Assembly: GCF_002174125.1 (NCBI RefSeq)
Contig: NZ_NEXX01000004.1
Location: 124,001-188,000, forward strand
From: Acinetobacter populi
GTDB lineage: Bacteria; Pseudomonadota; Gammaproteobacteria; Pseudomonadales; Moraxellaceae
Length of the DNA stretch: 64,000 nucleotides
Reading direction: 5' to 3'
The position numbers and the translations under genes are program-made. Under the pieces are notes generated by a model. That model did no database searches, was not told the DNA's origin, and saw nothing but the letters and a program-made list of their open reading frames with translations. Position 1 is the stretch's first letter, and the number at the start of each line of letters is the position of its first letter. This document shows, in pieces, positions 63,756 to 64,000 of the stretch.

Positions 63756-63943
63756 ATATATTTAATTCATTTTAGACATCACACTATATGTTTTATAAAA
63801 ACAAAACATATAGCGTGAATAAATATAAAAAAATAGATCCCTTAATATATTTTATGCATTTTATATCAATTATTATTATTTTTTAAATACAAATTAAATC
63901 TATACAATCATTTTATTATTTTCAATATAGGAATTATATTATT

Positions 63944-64000
63944 ATGACTATTCAAGCAATTAATGTACGCAATCAATTCAAAGGTATTATTAAAGAAATT
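63944..64000 (+). CDS. Molybdopterin-binding (TOBE/Mop) protein, 5' fragment
   Basis: The first 19 codons (MTIQAINVRNQFKGIIKEI) match the start of small Mop/TOBE molybdate-binding proteins. Cut by the window edge. TAGGA lies upstream of ATG 63944. Identification is provisional because only 19 residues are visible. Confidence 0.55.
   Translation, partial: MTIQAINVRNQFKGIIKEI

Overview
The window looks like chromosomal DNA of an Acinetobacter (Moraxellaceae). It is AT-rich, and the gene families fit: split glycyl-tRNA synthetase glyQ/glyS, a separate gspF-gspG pair, a DcaP-like porin with an N-terminal coiled coil, DUF2789, a TorF-type porin and SfnR-type sigma-54 activators. No tRNA, rRNA, CRISPR array or intact insertion sequence was seen. 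The genus is inferred, not proven.

Region 1 (1-24 kb) is mostly housekeeping: a radical-SAM gene cut by the left edge, a DUF523 protein, an MFS exporter, glyQS, two small exported proteins, a cytosine operon (codB-pucR-codA), a 2-hydroxyacid dehydrogenase, DUF2789, tusA, corC-lnt, gspF-gspG, priA and a TorF-type porin.

Region 2 (23.7-34.7 kb) and region 3 (38.2-63.8 kb) form a large organosulfur-scavenging locus. It holds sfnB; a MetNIQ-like importer with a DszA-type monooxygenase; three SfnR-like sigma-54 activators; ssuD/msuD, msuC, msuE, sfnG and a DszC-like flavoenzyme; a ten-gene porin/ABC/MFS cluster with four binding proteins, three permeases and one ATPase; an AtsK/TauD dioxygenase; two nitroreductases; a split chromate-type transporter; and a divergent pair of DszA/NtaA-type monooxygenases. 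Together SfnG, MsuC, MsuD and MsuE can be drawn as a complete route from dimethyl sulfone through methanesulfinate and methanesulfonate to sulfite.

Four promoters here share one layout: a TGTTG-N6-CAACA palindrome 82-84 bp upstream of a -24/-12 element. A second palindrome, TGCGT-N6-ACGCA, sits at about the same distance (81-83 bp) from two further -24-like elements at 57-61 kb; a third such element, before the LLM-B operon, has its nearest palindrome 101 bp away.

Between the two halves (34.84-38.07 kb) lies an accessory insert bounded and divided by three XerC/XerD (dif/pdif-like) 28-bp sites. One inter-site segment carries two exported proteins; the other carries a possible small RNA, a HigB2/HigA2-type toxin-antitoxin pair and a DUF2971 protein. 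Gene orientation flips around this point, and the two KOPS-like octamers found (14555 and 39692) both point to it, so the first site may be the chromosomal dif, with Xer-mobilised modules inserted at the replication terminus.
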